A stretch of DNA of 64,000 bases from Ramlibacter albus. Lineage in GTDB: Bacteria; Pseudomonadota; Gammaproteobacteria; Burkholderiales; Burkholderiaceae_C. Location of the stretch: NCBI RefSeq assembly GCF_014297445.1, contig NZ_JACORU010000001.1, forward strand, positions 310,001 to 374,000. The letters are read 5' to 3'. This document shows positions 50,869-60,141 of the stretch, one piece after another. The first letter of the stretch is position 1. Each line of letters opens with the position of its first letter. Both the position numbers and the translations under genes were made by a program. The notes beneath the pieces were generated by a model, which was given only the letters and a program-made list of their open reading frames with translations, had not been told where the DNA came from and ran no database searches.

Positions 50869-51723
50869 ATGAAGTTCCAAGGCTCCGAAAACTACGTCGC
50901 CACGCAAGACCTCATGCTTGCCGTGAACGCCTCCATCACGCTCAAGCGCCCGCTGCTGGTCAAGGGCGAGCCCGGTACCGGCAAGACCATGCTGGCCGAG
51001 GAAGTGGCCGGCGCGCTGGGCATGCCGCTCTTGCAGTGGCACATCAAGAGCACCACCAAGGCGCAGCAGGGCCTGTACGAGTACGACGCCGTGAGCCGCC
51101 TGCGCGATTCGCAGCTGAAGGATTTTGAAGGTGGCGAGAAGGTCAAGGACATCCACAACTACATCGTCAAGGGCGTGCTGTGGCAGGCCTTCACGGCCGA
51201 CCAGCCGGTGGCGCTGCTGATCGACGAGATCGACAAGGCCGACATCGAATTCCCCAACGACCTGCTGCGCGAGCTGGACCGGATGGAGTTCTACGTCTAC
51301 GAGACGCGCGAACTCGTGAAGGCGAAGCACCGGCCGCTCGTCTTCATCACCTCCAACAACGAGAAGGAGCTGCCCGACGCTTTCCTGCGCCGCTGCTTCT
51401 TCCACTACATCAAGTTCCCGGACGCGGAGACGATGAAGCGCATCGTCGACGTGCACTTCCCCGGCCTGAAGAAGGAGCTGCTGGGCGCCGCGCTCAAGAC
51501 CTTCTACGACGTGCGAAACCTGCCCGGCCTGAAGAAGAAGCCCAGCACCTCCGAGCTGCTGGACTGGCTGAAGCTGCTGGTGGCCGAGGACATCCCGCCC
51601 GAGGCACTGCAAAGCAAGGACGAGAAGGTGGCCGTGCCGCCGCTGGTGGGCGCGCTGCTGAAGAACGAACAGGACGTGACTCTCTTCGAGAAACTCGTGT
51701 TCATGCAACGACACAATCGATGA
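50869..51723 (+). CDS. MoxR-family AAA+ ATPase
   Basis: 284 aa. Walker A KGEPGTGKTMLAEEV (about 33), Walker B LLIDEIDKADIEF, sensor ITSNNEKELPDAFLRRCFFH. MoxR ATPases act as chaperones with VWA partners in metal insertion or complex assembly. The expected partner, a CoxE-like VWA gene, lies 1.7 kb downstream in the same direction. First gene of a five-gene co-directional run joined by short overlaps. Confidence 0.95.
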   Translation: MKFQGSENYVATQDLMLAVNASITLKRPLLVKGEPGTGKTMLAEEVAGALGMPLLQWHIKSTTKAQQGLYEYDAVSRLRDSQLKDFEGGEKVKDIHNYIVKGVLWQAFTADQPVALLIDEIDKADIEFPNDLLRELDRMEFYVYETRELVKAKHRPLVFITSNNEKELPDAFLRRCFFHYIKFPDAETMKRIVDVHFPGLKKELLGAALKTFYDVRNLPGLKKKPSTSELLDWLKLLVAEDIPPEALQSKDEKVAVPPLVGALLKNEQDVTLFEKLVFMQRHNR

Positions 51724-51932
51724 GCCCGCTGCTCGCCGAAGGCCTGACCGACGCCGTCGGCTTCGTCGCCGGCGTGCTGGTCGCGTGGGGCATCTCCACG
51801 CTCGTCGGCTTCGACCCGCTCTCGCCCGATTGGGACGGCAAGGCGCTCGGCGGGATCGTCATGTCCGGTATCGGCGGCGGTGCGGGCGTGCAGGTGGCGC
51901 GCTGGCTTCGCAGGCGTTCGAAGAAGGACTGA
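51720..51932 (+). CDS. Small hypothetical membrane protein
   Basis: 70 aa overlapping the MoxR stop by ATGA. Two weak hydrophobic stretches (GFVAGVLVAWGISTLVGF and GGIVMSGIGGGAGVQVARWL) and a basic tail RRRSKKD. Not recognised. The overlap and codon pattern support a real gene; it is followed 1 bp later by the acetyltransferase start. Confidence 0.65.
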   Translation: MSPLLAEGLTDAVGFVAGVLVAWGISTLVGFDPLSPDWDGKALGGIVMSGIGGGAGVQVARWLRRRSKKD

Positions 51933-51933
51933 C

Positions 51934-52527
51934 ATGCGCAAACCCGAACCCGTCATCCTCGACAGCGAACACGTGCGGCTGGAGCCGCTGACCGCGAAAC
52001 ATGTCGACGGCCTCGAAGCCGCGGCGCGCGACGGCGAGCTGTGGAACCTGCGCGTGACCTCGGTCCCGGAGCCGGGCGACACCGCCGCGTACGTTGCTGC
52101 GGCGCTGCAAGGCTACGAAGCCGGCCACATGCTGCCCTTCGCCGTCATCGACAAGGCCAGCGGCGCCGTCATCGGCAGCACCCGCTACCACGACATCGTG
52201 ATGGCCGTGGAGCGGCTGGAGATCGGCTACACCTGGTATGCGAAGAGCCGCCAGCGCAGCCACGTCAACACCACCTGCAAGCTGATGCTGATGCAGCATG
52301 CGTTCGACACGCTCGGCGCGAAGCTCGTGGGCTGGCGCACCGACAACTACAACTTCGCGAGCCAGAAGGCGATCGAGCGCCTGGGCGCCCGCAAGGACGG
52401 CGTGCTGCGCCACCATGCGTTGCGGCGTGACGGCACGGTGCGCGACACGGTCATGTACAGCCTCACGGCCGGCGAGTGGCCGGAGGTGAAGGCGCACCTC
52501 GCCTACCAGCTCGCGAGGCCGCGGTGA
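51934..52527 (+). CDS. GNAT-family N-acetyltransferase
   Basis: 197 aa, RimJ/RimL-like group (HVRLEPLTAKHVDGLEAAA, GSTRYHDIVMAVERLEIGYT, FASQKAIERLGARKDGVLRH). Uses acetyl-CoA; the substrate is unknown (ribosomal protein N-termini or small molecules). Stop overlaps the GTG start of the CPBP gene. Confidence 0.9.
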   Translation: MRKPEPVILDSEHVRLEPLTAKHVDGLEAAARDGELWNLRVTSVPEPGDTAAYVAAALQGYEAGHMLPFAVIDKASGAVIGSTRYHDIVMAVERLEIGYTWYAKSRQRSHVNTTCKLMLMQHAFDTLGAKLVGWRTDNYNFASQKAIERLGARKDGVLRHHALRRDGTVRDTVMYSLTAGEWPEVKAHLAYQLARPR

Positions 52528-53414
52528 CCACCGACGTGCTGGAACTGCCCACACAGCGGCCACGCTGGCGGCGCTGGCTGGTCGACAGCGCACTCGCGCG
52601 CATCGTCATCTTCACGGCGCTGGCGATGCTGATCGGCTTCGTGTGCGTCGTGCTGTTTCGCGACGCGCTCGGCTGGCTGCGGATGCCGTCGCATTCGGCC
52701 CCGCGCCTGGCCGCGGACGTCCTCGTGCGCGTCGCCGCCGCATTCGGCGCGTACTTCTTCATCGTGCAGGTGATCGAAAAGCGGCACGCGGAGGAGCTCG
52801 CGTGGCGCAAGGCGCTGCCCCACACAGCGGCCGGCGTGGCTGCGGGCGTCGTGCTGATCGGGTCCGTGATCGGCGCGCTGTGGCTCGGCGGCGCGTACGT
52901 CGTGACCGGCACCGGCAGCGACGTGCAATGGCTGCGCCCGCTCCTGGTCTACGGCGTCGGCACGGCGATCATCGAGGAAGTCATCTTCCGCGGCGTGCTG
53001 TTCCGGCTGATCGACGAAGCCTGGGGCGTGTGGCCCGCGCTCGGCATCTCGGCGCTCTTCTTCGGCGGCGTGCACATCGGCAACCAGAACGCGACGCTTT
53101 GGACCTCGTTCGCCATCGCCGTGGAAGCCGGCGTGCTGCTCGGGGTCGTGTACCACGTGACCCGGTCGCTGTGGGCCTGCATCGGGCTGCACATGGTGTG
53201 GAACTTCCTGGCCGGCACGGTGTTCGGCAGCCCGGTTTCGGGCATGGCGCCGGAAGCGAGCTGGCTCGTCGCGCAGTTCCCGGGGCCGGTGTGGCTCACG
53301 GGCGGCGCGTTCGGCATCGAAGGCTCGGTGCTCACGGTGCTGCTCAGCCTGCTGCTCTCGGGCGCGCTGCTGGCGGCGGGCGCAAAATACCGCCTGAAGG
53401 GGAATACGCGATGA
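52524..53414 (+). CDS. CPBP-family intramembrane glutamic endopeptidase
   Basis: 296 aa with about eight membrane helices. Abi/CAAX motifs: EEVIFRGVLFR (about 151-161) and FFGGVHIGNQNA. A GTG start at 52524 overlapping the GNAT stop (GTGA) is favoured because earlier in-frame ATG lies inside the GNAT gene. Such proteases process prenylated or small membrane proteins; the bacterial substrate is unknown. Overlaps the VWA gene start by 4 bp. Confidence 0.88.
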   Translation: MTTDVLELPTQRPRWRRWLVDSALARIVIFTALAMLIGFVCVVLFRDALGWLRMPSHSAPRLAADVLVRVAAAFGAYFFIVQVIEKRHAEELAWRKALPHTAAGVAAGVVLIGSVIGALWLGGAYVVTGTGSDVQWLRPLLVYGVGTAIIEEVIFRGVLFRLIDEAWGVWPALGISALFFGGVHIGNQNATLWTSFAIAVEAGVLLGVVYHVTRSLWACIGLHMVWNFLAGTVFGSPVSGMAPEASWLVAQFPGPVWLTGGAFGIEGSVLTVLLSLLLSGALLAAGAKYRLKGNTR

Positions 53415-54601
53415 TGATCGACTTCTTCTACACGCTGCGCAGCGCCAAGCTGCCGGTGTCGGTCAAGGAATACCTCACCCTCATCGAGGCGGTGAAGGAG
53501 GGCGTGGTCGGCCCCATGAGCGACGGCGCGTATTCGCTCGACGACTTCTACTACCTCGCCCGCACGGCGCTCGTGAAGGACGAGAAGCACTACGACAAGT
53601 TCGACCGCGCCTTCGCGGCGTACTTCAAGGGCGTGGAGCTGCTGGCCGACTTCACCAAGGACATCCCGCTCGAGTGGCTGCGCAAGAACCTCGAGCTCGA
53701 GCTGTCGCCGGAGGAGAAGGCGAAGATCGAGAAGATGGGCTGGGACGAGCTCATGGAGACGCTGAAGAAGCGCTTCGAGGAGCAGAAGGAGCGCCACGAG
53801 GGCGGCAGCAAGATGATCGGCACCGGCGGCACGTCGCCTTTCGGTGCTTACGGCTTCAACCCGCAGGGCATCCGCATCGGGCAGGACAAGAGCCGCAACA
53901 AGAGCGCGGTGAAGGTGTGGGACCAGCGCGCGTACAAGGACTACGACGACTCGCAGGAGCTGGGCACGCGCAACATCAAGGTCGCGCTGCGGCGCCTGCG
54001 CAAGTTCGCGCGCGAGGGCGCCGAGGAGGAGCTGGACCTCGACGACACCATCAAGTCCACCGCGGCCAACGCGGGCTGGCTGGACATCAAGATGGTGCCC
54101 GAGCGTCACAACAACGTGAAGGTGCTGCTGCTCATGGACGTGGGCGGCACGATGGACGAACACATCCACCGCGTGGAGGAGATGTTCTCGGCCGCGAAGG
54201 CGGAGTTCAAGCACCTGGAGTTCTATTACTTCCACAACTGCGTCTACGACTTCATGTGGAAGAACAACCGGCGGCGCTTCAGCGAGAAGTTCGCGACCTG
54301 GGACATCATCCGCAAGTACAACAAGGACTACAAACTCATCTTCGTCGGCGACGCGACGATGAGCCCCTACGAGATCCTGCAGCCGGGCGGCAGCGTCGAA
54401 TACAACAACGAGGAAGCCGGGGCCGAGTGGCTGCAGCGCCTGACCAACGCCTTCCCCAAGTTCGCGTGGATCAACCCCGAGCCGCAGGGCGTGTGGCAGT
54501 ACCGCCAGAGCATCTCGGTCATCCAGCAGCTGATGAACCAGCGGATGTACCCACTGACGATCAAGGGCCTCGAAGAGGCCATGCGCCTGCTGTCGAAATA
54601 G
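53411..54601 (+). CDS. CoxE-like VWA-domain protein
   Basis: 396 aa. N-terminal helical region (MMIDFFYTLRSAKLPVSVKE), charged middle, and a C-terminal VWA domain starting VKVLLLMDVGGTMDEH near residue 237, with a MIDAS of DxGGT rather than DxSxS. Partner of MoxR ATPases; the pair is often linked to maturation of metalloenzymes such as CO dehydrogenase. Gene order supports that it works with the MoxR at 50869. Confidence 0.92.
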   Translation: MMIDFFYTLRSAKLPVSVKEYLTLIEAVKEGVVGPMSDGAYSLDDFYYLARTALVKDEKHYDKFDRAFAAYFKGVELLADFTKDIPLEWLRKNLELELSPEEKAKIEKMGWDELMETLKKRFEEQKERHEGGSKMIGTGGTSPFGAYGFNPQGIRIGQDKSRNKSAVKVWDQRAYKDYDDSQELGTRNIKVALRRLRKFAREGAEEELDLDDTIKSTAANAGWLDIKMVPERHNNVKVLLLMDVGGTMDEHIHRVEEMFSAAKAEFKHLEFYYFHNCVYDFMWKNNRRRFSEKFATWDIIRKYNKDYKLIFVGDATMSPYEILQPGGSVEYNNEEAGAEWLQRLTNAFPKFAWINPEPQGVWQYRQSISVIQQLMNQRMYPLTIKGLEEAMRLLSK

Positions 54602-54614
54602 AATGCCCGGCCTG

Positions 54615-54689
54615 GCCGCCGTAGTTCAATGGATAGAACGAGCGCCTCCTAAGCGCTAGATACAGGTTCGATTCCTGTCGGTGGTGCCA
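54615..54689 (+). tRNA. tRNA-Arg (anticodon CCU)
   Basis: Cloverleaf of 75 nt with encoded CCA. Acceptor GCCGCCG pairs with CGGTGGT (two G-U pairs); D stem GTTC/GAAC; anticodon stem AGCGC/GCGCT with loop CTCCTAA giving CCU; T arm ACAGG-TTCGATT-CCTGT. Reads AGG codons. It lies 13 bp after the VWA gene. Confidence 0.96.
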
Positions 54690-54861
54690 CTGCCTCCCGT
54701 GCTGCACCGCACCACGCCGCCCGTCGCCGTCCTACGCCCCGGTGCGAGTTTTCCTACAGACTCCGGCTTGCTGCCCGATAACCTCGCGGGCAAGGGCGTC
54801 ATCGGCGCGTCACGCACGTGGCCGACGATCGGAAGACACCGGAGACAACAGGAGAGGTTCC

Positions 54862-55098
54862 ATGGGTTCTGCCGACTACCGCATCGAGAGCAGCCACCCC
54901 ATCGGCGGACGGCTGTGGCCCGCCGCGGGCGCGCAGCAGTACGTGGTGAAGGACCGTGCACTGGCCGTCGCTTTGGCGGCCAAGAGCTTCACGACGCCGG
55001 GCGAGGAGATCCGCGTCGTGCACGTGCCCACGGGCGAGATCGTTTTCCGCAAGGCCCCCAATCCCGACGGCCAGGGCGACTGGTCCGGCGAAGCCTAG
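54862..55098 (+). CDS. Small hypothetical protein
   Basis: 78 aa, soluble, unrecognised. ATG at 54862 follows a good ribosome site (AGGAGAGG). Contains YRIESSHPIGGRLWPAAGAQ and REI-type beta segments (EEIRVVHVPTGEIVFRKAPN). It is alone between tRNA-Arg and the RTX genes. Confidence 0.65.
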   Translation: MGSADYRIESSHPIGGRLWPAAGAQQYVVKDRALAVALAAKSFTTPGEEIRVVHVPTGEIVFRKAPNPDGQGDWSGEA

Positions 55099-55128
55099 TC
55101 GCGCGTAACACGCACATCTAAGTATCAC

Positions 55129-55152
55129 ATCCGTCGCCGGCAAGCGACGGAT
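55129..55152. other. Hairpin in the RTX upstream region
   Basis: ATCCGTCGC (55129-55137), a 6-nt loop, GCGACGGAT (55144-55152). No T run, so it is either an RNA structure in the leader of the RTX gene or the end of the upstream small gene's mRNA. Confidence 0.5.
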
Positions 55153-55280
55153 GCTGTGACGCGGGTCACCTCGCGCCGAAATGTTCGTCCCATTTCTTTA
55201 CGAGCCGTGGCCGACTCGCGGTCGCCGGGAAGAGTTCCTCCCGGTGTCCGTAGTACCCCCCCAAGAAGTGAAAGGTGGTC

Positions 55281-57659
55281 ATGCCCGCAACCGTATTCGG
55301 TACGCCCGCCGTCGCCGTTGAACTCTACATGGCCTTCTATGGCCAAGCGCCCAGCAACCCGATCTACCAGAACTACATCGCCGTCGCGGGGGCTTCTTCC
55401 CCGCTGAACCTGGCGCTGACGATCGGCAACCAGTTCGCCAACGTGAGCGACTCGCTCCTGGCGACCAACGTGCTGACGAACCTGGTCATCACCCCGTCGA
55501 CCATCCCGGCCGCGTCGTTCACGGCACTGCAGACGGCGCTGACGCAGGCCTTCGCCGCGTACCCGACGCAGCGCGGCATCGTCGTGCTCAACGCGATGAA
55601 CCTCCTGTCCCAGCTGGAGACGGACGCCACGTTCGGCACCGTCGCGCAGACGTTCAACCAGTCCGTTGCGAACGCATACGTCTACGCCTCGAACACGGCC
55701 AACGTCCAGACGCAGCTGGGCGCGATCACGACCACGTCGCCCCTCACGGTGAACGCGGGCGACATCGTCAACGGCACGTCCGGCAACGACAGCATCAATG
55801 GCAACCTGTTCTTCAACGCGCCGTCCGGTACGTTCTTCCAGACGCTGAACACCGGCGACACGGTCAACGGTGGCGCCGGCACCGACGTGCTGAACCTGGG
55901 CTTCAACAGTGCGGGCGCGCAAACCATCGGCGCCACGCTGACGAGCATCGAAGGCCTCGCCGTGAACACCACCGGCACGGGCGCGACGACGCTGGACCTG
56001 ACGAACGGCACCGGCCTTTCCACGGTCTCCATCAGCAACGGCCGCGCGGGCGGCGACATCACGCTGAACAACGTTGGCACCGTGCTCAGCTCCGTCACGC
56101 TGAACAACACGGACGCGGGCATCACCGTCGCGAACACCGCGGCCTCCATTTCCGGGACGGCCGACGCCGTCACGCTGAACCTCAACCAGGCCGGCGCGAA
56201 CATCTTCATTCCCGTGAACATCACCGGCTACGAGACGATCAACGCCGTCTCCACCGGCTACGCGGACCCGTCCAACGTCAACGCCGTCACCCTCGGCTAT
56301 TCCGCCGGCGCAACCGTCAAGGTGACCGGCACGAGCTCGCTGAACCTCTCGACCGGCGCCAGCACGAATGCGATCACGGTCGATGCGTCCGGCATGACCG
56401 GCACCGGCACCCTGTCGGTGACCGCGAGCGGCGGCGCCAACAACGTGAACGTCACCGGCACGGCCAACAACGACGTCGTCGTCTTCGGCACCAACTACAC
56501 CACCGCCGACACCTACAACGGCGGCGCCGGCACGGACGCCGTCACGATGTTCGAGGCGTCCGCCGCGAACGTCACCGTGAACCAGTCGAACCTGTCGAAC
56601 CTCGAAGTCCTGCAGCTGTCCAACGCGGCGACCGCCTCGACGTACACGCCGGCGGTGTTTGGCGGCGCCACCATCCTGACTTTCGCGAACACCGCGTCCG
56701 CGGCGAACTGGACGGTCAACTACGGCTCCGGCACGTCCGGCATGAACGTGCGCGTGAACGAGACCGGCGCCGCGCTGACGGTGAACTCCTCCGGCTCGGC
56801 CACGAACGACCTGCTGAACCTCATGCTCGGCACCGGCACGACCACCGCGGTCACGCTGGGCGCGGTGGGCGGCACGTTCACATCGAACGGGTTCGAGACG
56901 ATCACGTTGACGTCCAACGGCGCGATCGGCGCTTCCAACACCGTCGCCAGCCGCCTGAACCTGACGGCAACCGCGGCCACCGAAGTGCTGAACATCGCGG
57001 GCGCACGCGACCTGACCCTCAGCGGCACCGTGCGTGCCGACCAGATCAACGCGGCCAACTTCACCGGCAACCTCTCGATGGGTTCGGTGAGCGAAAGCGC
57101 GGGCCTGACGGCGGGCGCGGTCGTGATCAACAACGGCGTGCAGATCACCGGCGGCTCCGGCAACGACACGCTGTTCGGCAGCGACGGCGCGGACCAGATC
57201 CTCGGCGGCGCGGGCAACGACCGCATCCAGTTCGGCACGGGCGTGAGCCAGGGCGACATCGTGACCGGCGGCGCCGGCACCGACCAGTTCCGCTTCGTTG
57301 CCGCGGCCCAGTCCGCGGGCACCGCGCAGGTGGTCAAGATCACCGACTTCGTCGCCGGCACCGACAAGATCGGCCTCGTGGGCATCGGCGCCGTCGCCTC
57401 GATCAGCGCCGTCACGACCGGCACCATCACCACGGCCGACACGCTGGCGGCCGTGTACGCAGGCGCGGGCGCGACGACCGGCAGCACCGCCGCCAGCCCC
57501 GCAGCCCGTGTGCTGACCGTCGCCAGCGGCCTGCAGGCCGGCACGTTCCTCGTGATCGACACGAACGGCAACAACTCGTTCACCGACACGACGGACATGC
57601 TGGTCAACATCTCCGGCGTCACCGGCACGATCACGACGAGCGACTTCGTCTTCGCCTGA
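55281..57659 (+). CDS. RTX-type calcium-binding surface/secreted protein 1
   Basis: 792 aa, Ala/Thr/Asn/Gly-rich, no Sec signal, almost no Cys or Lys, as in type I secretion substrates and S-layer proteins. N-terminal helical domain (about 1-140: VAVELYMAFYGQAPSNPIYQ), long Ser/Thr-rich beta region, RTX nonapeptides near 623-670 (GGSGNDTLFGSDGADQILGG and GGAGNDRIQFG), and a C-terminal domain ending TTSDFVFA, a plausible secretion signal. ATG at 55281 has GAAAGGTGG upstream. No type I transporter is nearby. Confidence 0.85.
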   Translation: MPATVFGTPAVAVELYMAFYGQAPSNPIYQNYIAVAGASSPLNLALTIGNQFANVSDSLLATNVLTNLVITPSTIPAASFTALQTALTQAFAAYPTQRGIVVLNAMNLLSQLETDATFGTVAQTFNQSVANAYVYASNTANVQTQLGAITTTSPLTVNAGDIVNGTSGNDSINGNLFFNAPSGTFFQTLNTGDTVNGGAGTDVLNLGFNSAGAQTIGATLTSIEGLAVNTTGTGATTLDLTNGTGLSTVSISNGRAGGDITLNNVGTVLSSVTLNNTDAGITVANTAASISGTADAVTLNLNQAGANIFIPVNITGYETINAVSTGYADPSNVNAVTLGYSAGATVKVTGTSSLNLSTGASTNAITVDASGMTGTGTLSVTASGGANNVNVTGTANNDVVVFGTNYTTADTYNGGAGTDAVTMFEASAANVTVNQSNLSNLEVLQLSNAATASTYTPAVFGGATILTFANTASAANWTVNYGSGTSGMNVRVNETGAALTVNSSGSATNDLLNLMLGTGTTTAVTLGAVGGTFTSNGFETITLTSNGAIGASNTVASRLNLTATAATEVLNIAGARDLTLSGTVRADQINAANFTGNLSMGSVSESAGLTAGAVVINNGVQITGGSGNDTLFGSDGADQILGGAGNDRIQFGTGVSQGDIVTGGAGTDQFRFVAAAQSAGTAQVVKITDFVAGTDKIGLVGIGAVASISAVTTGTITTADTLAAVYAGAGATTGSTAASPAARVLTVASGLQAGTFLVIDTNGNNSFTDTTDMLVNISGVTGTITTSDFVFA

Positions 57660-57693
57660 TCACGCGAACACTGTCATACAGGCAGGGAGGACA

Positions 57694-57716
57694 GGGCGGC
57701 TTCGGCCGCCCTTTTT
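57694..57716 (+). terminator. Rho-independent terminator between the RTX genes
   Basis: GGGCGGC (57694-57700), TTCG loop, GCCGCCC (57705-57711), TTTTT. The second RTX gene therefore probably has its own promoter in the 34 bp that remain, or depends on readthrough. Confidence 0.93.
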
Positions 57717-57750
57717 CGTGGGATTGGGCGAAAGTGGTAAAAGGGCGCCC

Positions 57751-60129
57751 ATGCCCGCAACCGTCTTCGGTACACCATCGGTCGCCGTCGAACTTTATGT
57801 CGCCTTCTACGGCCAGGCGCCCGGCAACCCGATCTACCAGAACTACATCGGCCTCGCCGCCACCTCGAGCCCGCTGAACCTGGCGGTGGTCATCGGCAGC
57901 CAGTTCGCGGGAGTGGCCGATACGGCCTTGGCCACGCGGGTGCTGGCGAACATCGGCATCACGGCGTCCACCCTCCCGGCGGCTTCATTCAACGCGCTGC
58001 AGGCCGCGATGGCGCAGGCCTTCGCCGCCTACCCCGCCCAGCGCGGCATCGTGGTGCTCAACGCCATGAACCTGCTGGCGCAGCTGGAGTCGAACGCCAC
58101 GTTCGGCGCGGTCGCCCAGGCTTTCAACCGCTACGTGGCCAATGCCTACCTGTTCGCGTCCGACACGGGCAACACGCAGAGCCAGGCGGTGGGCACGACA
58201 ACGACCACGTCGCCACTGACGGTGAACGCGGGCGACGCCGTCACCGGCACGCCCGGCAACGACACCATCAATGCCAACCTGTTCTTCAACGCGCCTTCGG
58301 GCACGTTCCTGCAGACGCTGAACTCCGGCGACGTGGTCAATGGCGGCGCGGGCACGGACCTCCTGAATGTCGGTTTCAACAACGTCGCCGGCGCCCAGAC
58401 GATCAGCGCCACGCTGACCAGCATCGAGGGCATCGCGGTCAACGCCACCGGCACCGCGGCCACCACGCTGGACCTGACGAACGCCACCGGGCTGGCCACC
58501 GTGTCGCTCAACAACGGCCGCGCCGGCGGGGACATCACGCTGGGCAATGTGGGCAGCCGGCTGGGCACCGTCACCATCAACCGCAGCGACGCCGGCCTTA
58601 CCGTCACGAGCACCGCCGCGGCGGTCGCGGGCACCGCCGACACGGTCGTCCTCAACCTGGTCCAGGCGGGCGCCGGCGGCAGGATTGCCGTCAACCTCGT
58701 CGGCTACGAAACGATCAACGCCGTGTCGACGGGGTACACGGACCCGGCGATGGCCAACGCCGTCACCCTCGGTTATTCCGAGGGGGCGACCGTGCGGGTT
58801 TCCGGGACGAGCTCGCTCGACCTGCGGACCGGGACGAACGCGGTCACCGTGGACGGCGCCCGCCTGTCGGGTAGCGCTTCCCTTTCGCTGGACGCCAGCC
58901 TTGCGGCGAGCGCCGTCAACCTCACGGGCAGCTCCAACGGCGACCGCTTCATCCTCGACGCCAACTATGCCGCGGTGGACACGATCAACGGCGGCGGCGG
59001 CGTCGACACGCTTCGCGTCGCGGAGGCGGCCGTGGCGAACGTCACGGACAACCAGGCCAACCTGTCGAACCTGGAGCTGCTGGAGCTGGTCACGGCCGCC
59101 AGCGCGTCCGCTTACGCGCCGACGCTCTTCGGCGGTGCGGGCACGCTGGTCTTCTCCAGCGTCGCGTCGGCGGCGAACTGGACGGCGAACTACGCCTCCG
59201 GCACGTCCGGGCTGGCGGTGCGCGTCGACGAAACGGGAAACACGCTGGCAGTGAACGCTTCGGGCTCGGCGACGACGGACCTGCTGAACCTCACGCTGGG
59301 CACCAGCACGACCACAGCCGTGACGCTTGGCGCGGCCGGCGGCACCTTCACCTCGAACGGCTTCGAGACGATCACCATCGCGTCCAGTGGCGCCGCGGGC
59401 ACCGGCAACACGGTGGCCAGTCGCATCGAGATGACCGCATCGGCGGCCACGGAGGTGCTGAACGTCACAGGCACGCGTGACCTCACGATCGCGGGCACCG
59501 TGCGGGCCGACCAGGTCAACGCGTCGAGCTTCACGGGCAACCTCTCGATGGGTTCGGTGAGCGAGAGCGCGGGCGTGGCGGCAGGCGTGGTCGTGACGAA
59601 CAACGGCGTGCAGATCACCGGCGGCTCCGGCAGCGACACGCTGTTCGGCAGCGACGGCGCCGACCAGATCGTTGGCGGCGCCGGCAACGACCGCATCCAG
59701 TTCGGCACGGGCGTGAGCCAGGGCGACATCGCCACCGGCGGCGCCGGCACCGACCAGTTCCGCTTCGTTTCCGCGGCCCAGTCCGCCGGCACCGCGCAGG
59801 TGGTCAAGATCACCGACTTCGTCGCGGGAACCGACAAGATCGCCCTGGTGGGCATCGGCACCGTGGTCTCGATCAGCGCCGTCACGACCGGCACCGTCGC
59901 CACGGCCGACACGCTGGCCGACGTGTACGCCGGCGCGGGCGCGACGACGGGCAGCACCGCCGCGAGCCCGGCCGCGCGCGTGCTGACCGTCTCGGGCGGG
60001 CTGCAGGCCGGCACGTTCCTCGTGATCGACACGAACGGGAACAACTCGTTCACCGACACGACCGACATGCTGGTCAACATCACGGGCGTCACCGGAACCG
60101 TCGCGACCGGCGACTTCGTGTTCGCCTGA
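57751..60129 (+). CDS. RTX-type calcium-binding surface/secreted protein 2
   Basis: Tandem paralogue of the gene before it, also exactly 792 aa through compensating small indels. Same layout: N-terminal domain (VAVELYVAFYGQAPGNPIYQ), beta-rich middle, RTX repeats near 623 (GGSGSDTLFGSDGADQIVGG) and C-terminus ATGDFVFA. The last 170 residues are nearly identical to copy 1; the middle third (about 230-420) is much more divergent. The ribosome site is weaker than that of copy 1. Confidence 0.85.
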   Translation: MPATVFGTPSVAVELYVAFYGQAPGNPIYQNYIGLAATSSPLNLAVVIGSQFAGVADTALATRVLANIGITASTLPAASFNALQAAMAQAFAAYPAQRGIVVLNAMNLLAQLESNATFGAVAQAFNRYVANAYLFASDTGNTQSQAVGTTTTTSPLTVNAGDAVTGTPGNDTINANLFFNAPSGTFLQTLNSGDVVNGGAGTDLLNVGFNNVAGAQTISATLTSIEGIAVNATGTAATTLDLTNATGLATVSLNNGRAGGDITLGNVGSRLGTVTINRSDAGLTVTSTAAAVAGTADTVVLNLVQAGAGGRIAVNLVGYETINAVSTGYTDPAMANAVTLGYSEGATVRVSGTSSLDLRTGTNAVTVDGARLSGSASLSLDASLAASAVNLTGSSNGDRFILDANYAAVDTINGGGGVDTLRVAEAAVANVTDNQANLSNLELLELVTAASASAYAPTLFGGAGTLVFSSVASAANWTANYASGTSGLAVRVDETGNTLAVNASGSATTDLLNLTLGTSTTTAVTLGAAGGTFTSNGFETITIASSGAAGTGNTVASRIEMTASAATEVLNVTGTRDLTIAGTVRADQVNASSFTGNLSMGSVSESAGVAAGVVVTNNGVQITGGSGSDTLFGSDGADQIVGGAGNDRIQFGTGVSQGDIATGGAGTDQFRFVSAAQSAGTAQVVKITDFVAGTDKIALVGIGTVVSISAVTTGTVATADTLADVYAGAGATTGSTAASPAARVLTVSGGLQAGTFLVIDTNGNNSFTDTTDMLVNITGVTGTVATGDFVFA

Positions 60130-60141
60130 TCGGGGACTGCC

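Noticed and set aside
56720-57634. Long minus-strand frames opposite both RTX genes (also 59190-60092)
   Set aside because: They arise in both copies because the Ala/Thr/Gly-rich coding sequence has few stops in antisense; no start context or homology seen.
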